Source of the DNA: Boswellia sacra
Taxonomy: Eukaryota; Streptophyta; Magnoliopsida; Sapindales; Burseraceae
Assembly: GCA_013180625.2 (NCBI GenBank)
Contig: SNVD02009519.1
Location: 930,001 to 994,000, forward strand
Reading direction: 5' to 3'
DNA: 64,000 bases
The notes below the pieces were generated by a model. It did not search any database and was not told where the DNA came from. It saw only the letters and a list, made by a program, of their open reading frames with translations. A program made the translations under genes and the position numbers. Positions 32,701-46,039 of this stretch are shown here, in pieces (within the stretch, counting starts at the first letter, position 1; every line of letters begins with the position of its first letter).

Positions 32701-35700
32701 TGATATAATATGGGATCCAACAGTATGCATAGCATCAAATGAACCTCTCCATCCTATTTTATGTGGTTTATTACCGAGAAAAAAATGCACTATATGTTCA
32801 TAAACAGAATAGATTTTAATTACAAGTGTAAGGACTGAGAATCAGGATTTAATGTGAGGGAAATTCATGTTCACTTATGACCTATAACATATCACCTTAT
32901 AATCCAAAAGACACTCCTCCAATATAAGAATGTAGAGGTTCAACTAAAAATATTAAAAGTGATGAGACAGAATAGGTGGTCTCATTCTAATGTTGAGCCC
33001 CAATGCACAAAATAATAAAAGCAGTTTTTTATATTTATTTCATTATTTGTCTTTCAAACCGTATCAATTAGTTCATAACTGAATTAGAAATGTAAAGTAA
33101 AAAGCTGTCGAGCTTATGTACTTAGGGAACCTGAAGCACATTTATTCTCTCAAACCTACCAGCTCAGGCGATTCTGAATATATGTATTCAGCTAGCATGA
33201 CATGTAGCTCTGGTGATCCAGTTTTAGGAGCTCCGAATTCCATTGACCACCTGAAAAACAAAAACAGACTACAGTTGGGAACATATCATGACAGTCAAAC
33301 AAAAAGCAGAAAATCACTATATAGGTTTAATGACTGAATATATTAAGCAAAAAAGGAAGAATATCTGAATTGAATGATTCTGGACACATCCTAGAGGCTA
33401 GAGATAATCCTTGGAACAAATTATTTTATGAAATTAACCAAAGGATATCAAGTAGTCAAATTTAATACAAACTTGGGAGGGGGAAAAAAAGCACAGTTAG
33501 ATCACAAAATTAACAAATCCATTTGCATCATTAATTCTCGAAATATTGCAAGGAAAAGACAAACAAACACATCTCAACATCCACTCAAAGCATGCACATA
33601 TAATTCCACAACTTCATAGGGCCAAGATATCTCACTTTATAGCAGCCTTTAAGAATGATGAGCAGCCCTCTAGACGCGCTTTTGCTGCCCCAAGAGCTTC
33701 GGTAAGTTCATGCACATCGTCATCATCTCCCACGTTATGAGGCACAGGAATCTGAGGAAACAGTTCGTAGATTTTTCTGACACGATCTAAGAGACATATT
33801 TTGTTACAATCGTGAAGATAAATACAACACCAGGTAAAGCCAAACAGTCATGACCATGAAAAAATCTAACCCAATGTCAGTATGATTGTATACCACATTA
33901 TTGCCAAGTTACTTCTATATTGCAATAAAATTACTCAAATTCAATTTGCAAGGACTGGAAAAGGGACTACTAATATACTTAAAACCTTGCATCAGAATAT
34001 TAAAGCTTGACCATGTGTGAGATGGTAATACGTTTAAACTTTGAAAGTTATATCACAAGGTATGAACTGACCAAGGGTTTCATCATCATAAGGAACTTTC
34101 CCTTTAACAAGTGTCTCAACGAACAAAACACCAAGCTCAGCCCCACAAGTAATCTGAAAAATTTGCATACTTGTTATGTCAATGAAATGCAGGAAATTCA
34201 ACATTAAAACCAAGCCAAACAAAATGTCAGCTAAAGGAGACAAAATAAATGATCAGTATGCAGCCTTCATTCAAGTTACTTACAGGCAGTGATCGAGCCA
34301 CATAGAGGCAATTGTAGGCAATTGCCCTAACTGATTTAAGGAAATCAACAGAATTCACTTCTGAGTTTAATTATACTGTCCCTACTATAGGTTTTGTTCT
34401 TTGCTTTAGTGCCCCAACAAGAGTCAATTTTGCTTCAATAAACCCACCCAAACTTACAAATTTTACTGGTAATTAAAAAAAAATTACTAACTTTATTCCT
34501 TTTTGACAATGTAAATTACTCCTCCATCAATCCATTTCTCAACCTTCAATTGTCAAAGTTGTTCAAAGTCTTTATAATCTATTTTATCTCAAATCTATCT
34601 TATCTCTCAAGCAAAAATGTGATGTCAAAAAGGTAAATTCAAATTACAAGTTGTTGGTACGTAATTTTCTTTTTTCATTTAAGACTTAACAAACAAATAA
34701 TAGAAAATGGGTTTTTATATTTTATGATTCATCAAAGCTTGCCCCCACTAATTCGGTATCCTGCTATGCCACTGCTTACAGGTCAAACTTCAAACCCCTA
34801 GCTTCAACAAGAATGAAGGCTGATTAACATGGCTAAAGCTAAACTGTTTAAAGTCCAATGCAGCATGGTACTCTTTCTGTGTTGCTTATATTAAAGCCTC
34901 ACCTGAAAATGGTAAAAGATAAAACGGACTAGAAGAGGAAAACCTGGTTCTTTTTCAACTGGATGCATGCACCAGAATGTAGAATATCCAATGCTTCAGA
35001 ATATCTCTGGGCAGCCACATACCTGTATTAAGACACAGGTCCTTTATGTTGACACACAAAACATTCTTGTGCATGCCCACAAAAAAATAGTAGCCTCTAA
35101 TGAAGACAAATGGAAAATTATAAAAGTTCACATTCATATGTCAGTGCAAAATGACAATTCAAATAAGATTTTGAGATCCATATGGCAGGGATGTGTGCAA
35201 AAGCAGGATGGTATTCTGAACAATGTATAAACATATTTGGTGCAGAAAACAGAAGCAAACTTGTCAATACATAATGCAATGTTCGAGCATAAAACAGGAA
35301 AAGAGGAAATTATAAGTCATGGTTAAATGGGACCAACACTATAGCTCTACTTGGAAGAAAGGACACCATAAGATTAATTAAAACTGAAAAAAAAAAATCA
35401 ATATCAAACAAGTTTTAGTGGTTCAACTAAATTTTTTTTTTTTAATTCAATTCGGGTACTCACCGTGCGTATGAAAATACTTGTGACACAATCAAAACTG
35501 CTTTCAAAATAATAAATAAATAAAACTTTGTGGAGCTTTTACAAAAAGCCATTTTACTTGAAAACACTTTCTACAAAGTCATTTCCAAACACATCCTTAG
35601 TGAGCCATGAAATAATTATTTTGTAGGATCATTAATCCACAGATTTCAACATGATTCATATTATTCTATAACCACATGAAAATATGTTAAACAAAAAAAA

Positions 35701-36025
35701 AAAACACTAAAATGAATAAATCAAGAATTTAGAAAACAATAATAACAATGCTGGTACCTTGCACTAATAGACTTGTACATCTGTTGAGCTCCATAAGAAT
35801 TACCCTCATTTACAGTCTTCTCTAATTTATCAATGTTCTGCATTTAACACCAAACAAAAAACCAACAACAAATCATTCTTACATCCCAATTGAATACGCA
35901 AACTGCCATAAAATCGAAAGTGTATTGATTTCATTAAATCGTTGAAAAGAAAATAAAAGTAAATTCGAAGACTGTACCTCTTGAGCTGGAGGTAGAACAG
36001 CACGCCTGGGTCTCGGGTGCGACAT
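29773..36025 (-). CDS. GET4: GET4 homologue (guided entry of tail-anchored proteins factor 4)
   Basis: Twelve coding exons join in phase: 36025-35978, 35837-35758, 35022-34944, 34153-34072, 33786-33636, 33250-33160, 32666-32583, 32091-32045, 31152-31024, 30499-30415, 30183-30103 and 29781-29773, giving 321 residues. This is close to the length of Arabidopsis GET4. Diagnostic stretches are [68 protein letters not shown] and [12 protein letters not shown]. The family is an alpha-solenoid protein that, with GET5/UBL4-type partners, hands tail-anchored proteins to the GET3 ATPase in the cytosol. All splice sites are GT-AG. The last exon encodes only Met-Met-stop. A hAT MITE lies in intron 3. Transcription starts divergently from the LYR gene, sharing about 450 bp of upstream DNA. 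Confidence 0.95.
34287..34774. mobile_element. hAT-type MITE in GET4 intron 3
   Basis: It begins CAGTGATCGAGCCA and ends TGCTATGCCACTG, so both ends start with CAGTG. It is flanked by the perfect 8-bp duplication CTTACAGG (34279-34286 and 34775-34782). 488 bp, AT-rich, no coding capacity. Removing it leaves a normal intron. Confidence 0.85.
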
Positions 36026-36510
36026 GTTGTGACAGAGAGATGGATCTGTTTCGGTGCAGAGGAGAAGGTTGGGGGAAACTCAATTTTGATTAAAGCTTTT
36101 ACCTGAGAAGAACGAAACGGGTCCAGGCATTTTGATTGGTTGTTGTTTTGAAAACTATCAATGTTGTCCTCCAACTTTGATTATTTTCGTTTTACGCCTA
36201 TCATTAATCATATGCGCAGTTCACGTTATTAATTAATTAATTAAAAAAGAGAAAAAAGAAAAGAAAATAACAGATAAACTATAATCTTGGATTAAATATT
36301 TCAGAAGCGCTTTTAAGGCAAACTTTGAATATTAATTGGACTATTTTTGCTTGCAGTTTGGTTTAGTTAAATGAGGGGTATATCAAAAATTGGATAAGTT
36401 GGTGGTGAAAAGGGTTATTAGCCTGCGAAAAGAAAGAGAAGTCCATACATATATTTTCTGCTTTGTTCTCTCTCGCTGATGGTTTGGAGCCTTCCATACA
36501 TTCTCCACAG
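36026..36510. promoter_or_regulatory. Shared upstream region of GET4 (-) and the LYR gene (+)
   Basis: About 450 bp lie between the GET4 ATG and the likely first LYR exon. The two genes are head to head, so a bidirectional promoter is likely. No strong TATA was identified. Confidence 0.5.
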
Positions 36511-37120
36511 GTGCGCTCTGTCTCTCCTTCTCTTTTAATACCTCAAAAAGCGCTTCTCCTTCTCTTTAAATACCTCAAATGGGCTGTTTAATAAACAGTT
36601 ATGGGCATTTTCGTTCTCAAACTTTGATGGGTTTCTCTTGAAATTTTTTTCAACATTAGTTCAGATTGATTCCATTTGCAAAGTTAATTCTCTTGGGTGT
36701 TGTTTATAATACGATATTTTAATAGTTTACTGTAGGTGCTTTTCTGGTTGTCGCATCTGTATTATGCTCATTTATCGATCTTCATAGAGAAGAATCTCGT
36801 GATTGAAGGATAATTAAATGAAAAATGCTTTATCAACATCAAAGTATTTGATGAAATGCCTGACACAGAAGGAATGTTCATTGTTGTTTATATTGTATCA
36901 GTTCTAATATATTAGTTTCGAAATTTTAAAGGGTTAATCAAATTGTTAGGCTTGTGATTTGCTCTCGCTAATGTCTTTGAGACCAGATTTATGTTTTGCG
37001 CTCACAAGTGTTCGCTTTGTATGTCAACTATGTTGTCGTTGGTTGGCTTGGAATACAATGCTCTGTTCCAATGGAGTTTGAGAGATGTTTTGTTTTGTGT
37101 TAAATATGATTTTGATGCAG
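36511..37120 (+). other. Likely 5' UTR intron of the LYR gene
   Basis: CCACAG/GTGCGC at 36511 and TGATGCAG/CACC at 37120 bound a T-rich segment. The following exon has the ATG at 37174. This is an inference from splice-site quality only. Confidence 0.5.
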
Positions 37121-37173
37121 CACCAGAGAGGAAGAACACAAGACGGAAAATATATAAAGGTAAAACTTTGGAA

Positions 37174-37719
37174 ATGAGTTCTGAAATTCTGCAAGCTGCT
37201 AAGGTGTATCGCCAGCTTCTCAGAGCTGTCGAGAAACACATTGGCAAGGAAGGCCACAAGATGCATTTCAGGGAATACATAACACAAGAGTTTCGGAAGA
37301 ACTGCAAATTGTCAGATCCTTCATCGATACAACAGAAGATCAAGCTTGCCCATGATTATACTTTTTATATCAACAGTGTGCACCATCACAAGGCATGCCT
37401 CTCTTTGATTGCTTCAATTTTATTGTACTTTAATTTCTTCTTTCCGTTAAAAGGCTGTTGTGATTGATCTATGGTTTTGAAAATTATCCTCAAGAGTACT
37501 ACATTTATGGTTTGTGGTTGGTTTTGTTGATGGAAGAGCCTGTTGTAGAGTGAAGAACTAATTTTTGTTTTTGTTTTTCTTATCTTGATATTGTGGTGAT
37601 TGCAGGAATTACTGTTCTCTTACAACATTGCCGTGGATAGATCAGAGGAAATGAAAAGAGTACTTGGGAAATCTGCTGCTAGTGTCGGCCTTCGCCTTCC
37701 TGATGTTTATCAGCCTTGA
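37174..37719 (+). CDS. LYR-motif (Complex1_LYR-like) protein
   Basis: Exons 37174-37392 and 37606-37719 give 110 residues. The N-terminal helix carries the LYR signature as VYRQLLR, followed by a basic, helical region (FREYITQEFRKNCK, then LAHDYTFYINSVHHHK) and the end VGLRLPDVYQP. LYR proteins are small mitochondrial-matrix adaptors for Fe-S cluster delivery or assembly of respiratory complexes; which client applies here is not shown. The intron begins AAG/GCATGC and ends TTGCAG/GAATTA, so it is a GC-AG intron. No in-frame GT donor gives the same conserved reading across the junction. Reading through would add about 25 unrelated residues before a stop. Confidence 0.85.
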
Positions 37720-38570
37720 TTGTCAGTAGGATTCAAGCGTCTTAAACCATTCACCTTGTGAGCAATTTTGCTTCCTATGTACAATTGTACCATACTGGAA
37801 CCGGAGCCGATTTCCATTGTTTTGTAGTTTATTGGTTGTCAAGAATTGCTAATAAGGTTTTTGTTGACTGATTGTTAACTTTGACCCCGAGCATGTTTAC
37901 TATTGCTGCTTGAACCAGCTGGTAGAAATAACGTACATTTTCTGTTTTAATAAAGAATCGTTGTTCCGGGGATGGTTCTTAGAGTACAGGCCGAAAGTCT
38001 CTACAGTTAGTCTTTGTTAAATGAAACTACTATCCTATTATCTTAAGATTGAACACAATTTGTGAGTTTTAAAATCTTTTCCATCATTATGAGCATCGAG
38101 GAAAATGGCAATGGCTAATGTTAAACAATCACTTGTGCTTCGGATACAGCTCAAGTTCTTGTTATTTTAAACCTATGGAGTGGAGCTATCATGTCATCAT
38201 CGAAGTTTGAAGGCAAATATGATTTTGCAGGATTGTGTACAGGAGCCCTGAAACGAAGGTTCCTCAAACTCTTAACTAGTTTTGAGATGTAGTGACACTT
38301 GCGGGAGTTATCAGGATGACCGGGCAAGCAAAACAGGTCTATTGAGTATATCAATGGTAAATTCTCAGTCAAGCCTTGTCATCGAATCTACTGATATTGC
38401 TATATCCTGAAACTTGATCAGGACCGTTAATCAGTTAGTTTCGCACAAACTCGGTTAAGTCCAGGTGGCGAATGCGGCAAGAATTAGCAACTGTCTAGAT
38501 TAAGTACGGATACACAGAAGTTTGTTCATACAAGTCAAAGAAAGCCACTACAGTATAGGCGTTACCCTAT
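37720..38570. other. 3' flank of the LYR gene and spacer
   Basis: It holds the probable 3' UTR (AATAAAG at about 37951). No other gene. The minus-strand open frame at 38151-38372 has no recognisable domain. Confidence 0.5.
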
Positions 38571-38626
38571 ACGTGTCAAACACTCACCAACGTGGCAACA
38601 TAAAATCCCTATTAATGTGACACGTA
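38571..38626 (+). promoter_or_regulatory. Cluster of ACGT-core (ABRE-like) elements upstream of the RCI2 gene
   Basis: ACGTGTC (38571-38577), ACGTGGC (38590-38596) and CACGTA (38621-38626) lie within 56 bp. ACGTGKC is the core bound by ABF/AREB bZIP factors in ABA, drought and cold response, which fits the stress induction known for this gene family. Function here is inferred. Confidence 0.55.
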
Positions 38627-38738
38627 TGCATAACAGTGCGATTGCTGTCCTCCGCTTGCAGTCTCATCTCTAGCTTAAAAACACTGGGCACCTTGTTAAA
38701 ATTCTCACTTGCAGCTATCATCCTTGGTCATCAGCTTC

Positions 38739-39000
38739 ATGGGTTCAGAGACTTTTCTAGAAGTGATACTAGCCATACTCCTGCCTCCTGTCGGTGTCTT
38801 CCTTCGTTATGGCTGTGGAGTAATATATCAACTCTTCTATTTGCGTTAGATATGCAACTGTTTTCTGGATTTATTTTGATATTCATTTATAATTGACTGT
38901 GTTCTGTGAATTGCAGATAGAATTCTGGATAGATTTGTTGCTGACGATATTGGGATATATACCAGGGATTATATATGCACTTTATGTATTAGTTGGATAG
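38739..39000 (+). CDS. RCI2/PMP3-type small hydrophobic plasma-membrane protein
   Basis: Two short exons, 38739-38819 and 38917-39000, join at GGA/GTAATA...TTGCAG/ATAGAA in phase to give 54 residues, the usual length of Arabidopsis RCI2A. The sequence has the family pattern: hydrophobic segment one ILAILLPPVGVFLRYGCG, then EFWIDLLLTILGYIPGIIYA and a short hydrophobic end. Two membrane helices place it in the plasma membrane, where PMP3/RCI2 proteins stabilise membrane potential and limit Na+ overload. It is too short and split to show as a long open frame. The usual Cys in the EFWIC position is Asp here. Confidence 0.92.
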
Positions 39001-39816
39001 CAGCAAAGAATTTGTTTGATGTTGTTCAATGTTACGTGCGGCAGGAGTGACGTTGGGTCTGTTTCTGTGATTTCTGTGTCTATTTAGTTTGTTGTAAATA
39101 AATTGAGGATCTTTCTTGTTCTTTAATTTATGTTTATGTTTACGTGAATGTGATCATCTCATCTCATCCACATCTCTTACCTTTTGGTGAACGAACAACT
39201 TGTGTTTAGTTCAACTCCTTCAGGAGAGCTGGGATTAAATCTATACATTTCTGTTCGTTTTAAGGTTATTGCACATAATTACTAAATTAAGACGAAAATA
39301 ATTACCAGTTAAGAACGTTTTGCATCATATTTTTTTTCTCCCCTTTTCCGGTGACAAGTGCAATTATAATGGTTTAGTTAAATTTTGATAGAAGAAAATC
39401 TTTTTCTTTAATTATGCCAATCATGAATGAGTAAAGTATATATCGAATGAGGGAAAATAGAAAAGCGCTGAGAGACAAAAGGTTTGCTTTATTCGTATTA
39501 AGAAGAATTTTCAATTTCAATCCTTATTCTAGACATGGAGTAGATCCTTCGATAAAATTTGATACATAATAATCAAGGGTTATCATCTGCAGATTCTGCA
39601 CATGCCTCGATTTATACTCTAAAAGAAAAAAAAAAAAAAAAGCTCAAACTAATATTTTTATAATAATTCATTCGCTGATCTTTGTTAATTCTATAAAATG
39701 TCCAATTTGATATAAACCTCTCTTACAAGAGAGCCAGATGGTAGAATTAAAAGGCTATTATGTTTTTAAAATATTATAAATTTCAACCTACGAATGAGGT
39801 TTTACCCGCGTATTAG

Positions 39817-39852
<36 letters not shown>
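39817..39852. repeat. (ATT)12 microsatellite
   Basis: 36 bp of uninterrupted ATT. Confidence 0.95.
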
Positions 39853-39853
<1 letters not shown>

Positions 39854-39929
39854 TAATAAAAAATAATACTATTGTAAAATCTTATAATAGGTAAAAATTT
39901 ATTAAAGAAAAAAATAAAAATATATTTTT

Positions 39930-40078
39930 TTTAATTAATTGATAAAAATTTATTAAAAAAATTAAAAAAATTATATATCCGTAAAATTTTATCAACCTGT
40001 GTTATAATTAATTGATAAAAATTTATTAAAAAAATAAAAAAAATTATATATCCGTAAAATTTTATCAACCTGTGTTGC
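39930..40078. repeat. Tandem duplication of a 73-bp AT-rich block
   Basis: Two near-identical copies, each containing AATTGATAAAAATTTATTAA and ending TTTTATCAACCTGTGTT. The copies differ by only a base or two, so the duplication is recent. Confidence 0.9.
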
Positions 40079-40207
40079 AAGTAGTTGATCGTAATAGACG
40101 TTGCGTTTTTTTTTATAAAAAAAAAATTGAACTACTAAAAGGGCAACTTCGTAATATAATCAAAAAACTAACACCAATTCTGTCTATCTACAAAAACGAA
40201 GCCTCAA

Positions 40208-40252
40208 CTATAAAATAACTGAATCGAGCAAATCAAGTTAGGGCTAGGGTTT
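40208..40252 (+). promoter_or_regulatory. RPS23 core promoter: TATA-like box and telo-box
   Basis: CTATAAAATA at 40208-40217 and TAGGGTTT at 40245-40252, the latter within AGGGCTAGGGTTT. Telo-boxes near the transcription start are typical of plant ribosomal protein genes. Confidence 0.65.
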
Positions 40253-40322
40253 GATCAGCCGTCTCATCTTCCTTACTCGCAACTCCCAGTGTCTCGTAGA
40301 GCAATCTCTTCTCTCTGCCAAA

Positions 40323-41813
<1,491 letters not shown>

Positions 41814-42412
41814 GAAACTCTGAGCTTATGCTCCCCTGAACTGCCAACTTTTTCATTTTTATTTAAATTTAGCTGCTGCAATTTTGTTGTAGAGATTTTT
41901 GTTAACCTTTTTCTATTCATCAAATGAATATCTGAAACAGTTTTGCAAAGAACAGAACTCTTGATTAGTGTTCGTTCAATGTGTTTGATGAGGCAGTTCT
42001 GTGCGTGTGATATCGTTATATGCTGTTATGATTTTGATATGCAATTGAAAATGTTTGCAATCTATGCTTCATGCACGGTTCTCACCCTTATACTCGTATG
42101 TTTTTCAGTAATTGTAAGTAATCAGTATGCATGAGATTGTGAGATTTTATATGAAGCTTTTTCTAGAGACAGCATCGGTGGAAAATGCATGTAAATACCT
42201 ACAGTGTAATGGAAGCAAGAATTTCTTTATTCAGTAAAATGCAAAAAAATAAAGAAGTTGCAATTGAGTTCGAATATGATCGCACTCAAGGAACCATTTT
42301 TGTGTCATAAGTGCATGCTCCGCTGAGGAAGATGAAGAATCTGAAAAATGGTTGATGCCAAACATACGATATTAAAGATGCTTCTCTGCTTTGAGTTCTA
42401 TTACAAGATGTA
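41814..42412. other. 3' flanks of convergent genes
   Basis: It contains the RPS23 3' UTR (ATGAATATC-rich AT stretch near 41920) and the 3' UTR of the minus-strand gene. No other gene. Confidence 0.6.
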
Positions 42413-45400
42413 TTAAGCATCCTGGATGAATTCAATGGCTTCAATATATTTGCTTAAACCGTCAACTTGATTACCGTAGCAGCAAAAGTTTTCCTTATCA
42501 TCGTCTGGTCTATTTAGAGGACACAATCCGTCCGCATCTTCTGCTTCTTTCAGAGAATTCTTCTTGGCCCTGCGGCTGTTGTCGCCCACTCTCTTCACAC
42601 CTTTTGGAGTTTTAATTAATCCTTGGATTCCCTTGTTTTCTCCAAATGGGGCAGCATGAGATGGCCTGATGCGCGAAGGATGATATAGGTCTCCACTTTG
42701 TTGAGAACAAGTCCCTCCTGATTGAAGCATGCCGTGCGTTGTTCTACTCGCACCTCTACTAGGGTGAGCTACAGCTTTTCCAGTTTTAGAACTAGTGTAT
42801 GCATCATGGTGAAACTTCAGATCCCCATTGGCTTTGCGTGATAGTGCCATGGAATTTTCCTGCCAATAGAAAAAACATTTACAGAATTGGAATTATTAGC
42901 TTGAAATTAAAAAAGTATGCAATAAATTCACGTCGTTGAATGAACTCATTACTAAACCAATAACATGTGACTGACCGCATCAAAAAATCCAATCTTTGGT
43001 GACGGCTTACGAAGCCAGGAAGATCTAATATTACTAGAGATATTTGAAAGAACAGAAGAACTGTTCCCCTTCGAGATTTTATTGGCTTGTGGATTCAGAA
43101 ACCTTGCGTCCCGATCTCCAAGTGCAAAACAGTTCTGATCACTGTCAGAAGAAATCTCTTTGCTAGCATCCATATTTTCTGTGAAGTTGCAAGAAGCAGA
43201 TGATCCAGAGGAACAAATATCAAAAGAGCTAGTGGCATTAGGTGATGGACTAATGGACTTAAGTGAGGACAAGAAATGAAATGGGAGGCTAGAATTTAAT
43301 AGCTCAGCCTTGTTTCTGGTTATATATCTCAAAGTAGAGGTCGAACCAGAAGTGGCCAATCTAGAATCAGTTTTTCTTCTCAGAGAGCTAACAGGAGATC
43401 TACCAGTGGAGTCAGATGGAGCAAAGCCAAGCTCTGTAGACTTACTCGGAGGAGGTGATTTTGGGATTGATATAGACTCAGCTATGCCACTACAAGATTT
43501 TCCCGAACAAGGTATCTTTGATATAGTCATATGCTGATGTTGCCCTGTAAGCTCGACAGAAATTCGAGTTCAAAGCCAAAGATACCGTTTAGATTGGCTA
43601 AGCAATGAATCTGAATTCATGGAATACTTACCAGATGCAGCTTTTGTAGATTTATTTTCCAATTTAATTTGCTTTGAACCTGAAGATGCCCTTCTGCTGA
43701 GAAATGTCGATGGGGAGTTAACCGCCTCTACTACCTTCGGTGGGTTAGGAAATAATATAGGAGTGCAACTTCCACCCTGTGACATATGCTTGATTTAAGA
43801 GCAAGAAACTAATTTCAATTTAGTCTCTTTTTTTTTTTTGTCTGTAAGTAAGAAACAACTAGAATTAAACACAAAATACTAAGTCATTTATTTATTGTCA
43901 TTTAGGGATCCTATTCTCAATATATAATGTCATCTATTCATCTATGTATCAACCAGGGTCCAGGGCAGGAGACTACAGTTAGAGCCCTGAAGATTGACTT
44001 GACTTGACCGTGTCAATCTGAGCAAATAAGATGATGCATAATGAATCCTCGGGGCAGTAGTCCAACGGAGTGACTACTGCACTATAATCAAGTAAGACAT
44101 GCCTGTGCCTGTGGAGGAAGAGAAGCCGCCTTTGGGACCCTTTCCGATCCGTATCCGCTGAGACTTTGCCCTTTCGAAGCTAGCATGGATTTCATCTGAA
44201 ATTCCAGAAAGATAAAAATCATGCATGATCCAGAAGCGTGAGAGATAGAATGCTTGCCTGCTATGAGAACTGACCTTTACTCTAGAGGAAGCATCCAATT
44301 TCTTCGAAGCTGAAAAAGTAGAACCACTACTGACTCTGAGAACAATTGCATGCCACGGAAAAATGCATAAAATAAGATGCTAAAGACCTCATTTTGCTAT
44401 TCTAATGAGCAGTTAGTTATCATCGGGTGCTACAAATGTATTATTTGAACTCTCTCCTAATGACTCCTATAGCTCTGACATGCAGTAGATTCTCGGGATA
44501 TTGATGCTGGGGCTGTGAGACAGCCCCCAATTTCTTTGTTTTTTTCACATTTTCTTTCGAAAAAAAGTAAGCCCACCAATATTCCCTGACGTGCATTATG
44601 CACATGTGAGAGGGAAAAGAAGGCTCAGACATTGAATGAAATCCTGCTGGAACAGGACCTTCCTGCAAATTGTGATTCATGTAATGTGGACTTGGCATGA
44701 TGGCCTCAGCAAGCATGCAGTATACTCACAGTGGGTATTTTGCGATTGCAAGCCATTTCCTCTTCCAAATTTGGAACTCGAAGCTGCTCCGTTACTTGTG
44801 TCGGATGATTTTAGATCATCAAATAAACCGATCTCAAGGCTTTCCAGAGAGTAACCATCACTATCCATTGTGTAGTTTGATTCAGTAGACCTCCACATTC
44901 TTTGATCAATTTTTTCGGGAGGTGAATGTCCTCCATACTTCTTAAATCCCTTATTTACTATAGACAACTCTTCAGGATCCAGAACTCCTGAGCATTGAAA
45001 AAAAGAAAAAAAGACTAATGAGGCGATTAACATTTGGTACGAGACACTTTTTCTTATGATTTCTTAAACGCAAGCAATTTACCTACCTGCACTTGTAAAA
45101 AAAGCACTATCCCATGCCAAACTTCTGCGCATATTAAACTCACAAATACCCTTTGTTTTTTCTTGTTCCAGGGATTCGGAAAGCACTTTTCCAGGTGCAT
45201 TAACTTCATGCTCCACAACCCCAACATTCAGTCTCTCTAACAGCTCTTCAGGTTCCAGAATCCCTAACATTTTTATATTAAACAGAGACTTTCCAAGTTA
45301 TATTAAAAAAAATGGATCTTATAACTTTTAATTTTTATTACAAAGGCGAGACTGAGAACATTCTAATACAAAACGCTATTTATAGATTTCACAAACGTAC

Positions 45401-45544
45401 CAGGACTTGTGAAGAAGGCACTATCCCAAGCTAAACTCTCGCGATAATCATCTTTTGATTCATTCTCTGAACACTCCTCTCTCTTTTGCCAACTCAAGTC
45501 CGCTGCATTCTCCGTGTACTGGACGTCGAGCTTCTTTCTGCTCT
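42413..45544 (-). CDS. Large Ser-rich protein of unknown function with duplicated AWDSAFFTS motif (5' end not resolved)
   Basis: Eight coding exons join in phase: 45544-45401, 45263-45087, 44987-44730, 44333-44275, 44195-44103, 43776-43632, 43544-42976 and 42859-42413, giving at least 629 residues. The first listed exon starts after a clear acceptor, so the start codon lies in an unplaced upstream exon. Two copies of SLAWDSAFFTS end exons 1 and 2, each followed across a phase-1 intron by (I/V)L(E/D)PEEL. The middle is Ser/Lys-rich and probably disordered. Near the end are KPSPKIGFFDA and IKTPKGVKR. I do not recognise the family; basic low-complexity composition would suit a nuclear or cytoskeletal protein, which is only a guess. 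The intron after 44103 appears to start CAG/GCATGT, a GC-AG intron. All other introns are GT-AG. Confidence 0.8.
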
Positions 45545-46039
45545 CTGAAATTTTTTGGGACAAACGATGCGAGGATTTAGAAACAAAAAATTAAAATTAA
45601 AAACAACAAAATGAAAACAATTGCCGGTTCCAGGCTTCCAGATTTTATTGAGTATTGTGATCTGGCACTCGATGATACTAAAATATAAAAAAATATTTAT
45701 AAAAATAAATAAATACTTGAGAATTGAAATTCTTGAACATGATTCGATGACATCTCGTTTTTTTGTCTTTCAGATTCTTAAAATGTTAATTTTACTCCTT
45801 AATAAACACAAAAGCATATATGTTTTAAATTGGGAGAGGGAAATGAAAATTTTAAAATTGGACTAATTAAGTGTGATTAGTGCAGTAATTAAAGCGACTG
45901 TTATGGTATACAAGATCCTGATCTGTCCTAAAATAAGATGAGCAATATTTATTTTTCACCAACAATTTAGTTGCCACTCACACTTGAATTTCACATTTCA
46001 TATATGGTAACTTTGTAGTTGCACTTGTACCGATATTTT

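Larger units (their letters stand above)
39001..40207. other. Intergenic between RCI2 and RPS23
   Basis: AT-rich, with an (ATT)12 microsatellite and a duplicated 70-75 bp block, listed separately. No gene seen. Confidence 0.6.

Noticed and set aside
38151..38372. Minus-strand 73-codon frame downstream of the LYR gene
   Set aside because: No homology recognised and no splice or promoter signals. It overlaps the probable LYR 3' UTR and RCI2 upstream region.
44441..44716. Open frame with MPSPHYMNHNLQEG as an extra exon of the Ser-rich gene
   Set aside because: Including it breaks the phase between the exons at 44730 and 44333, which join well without it.
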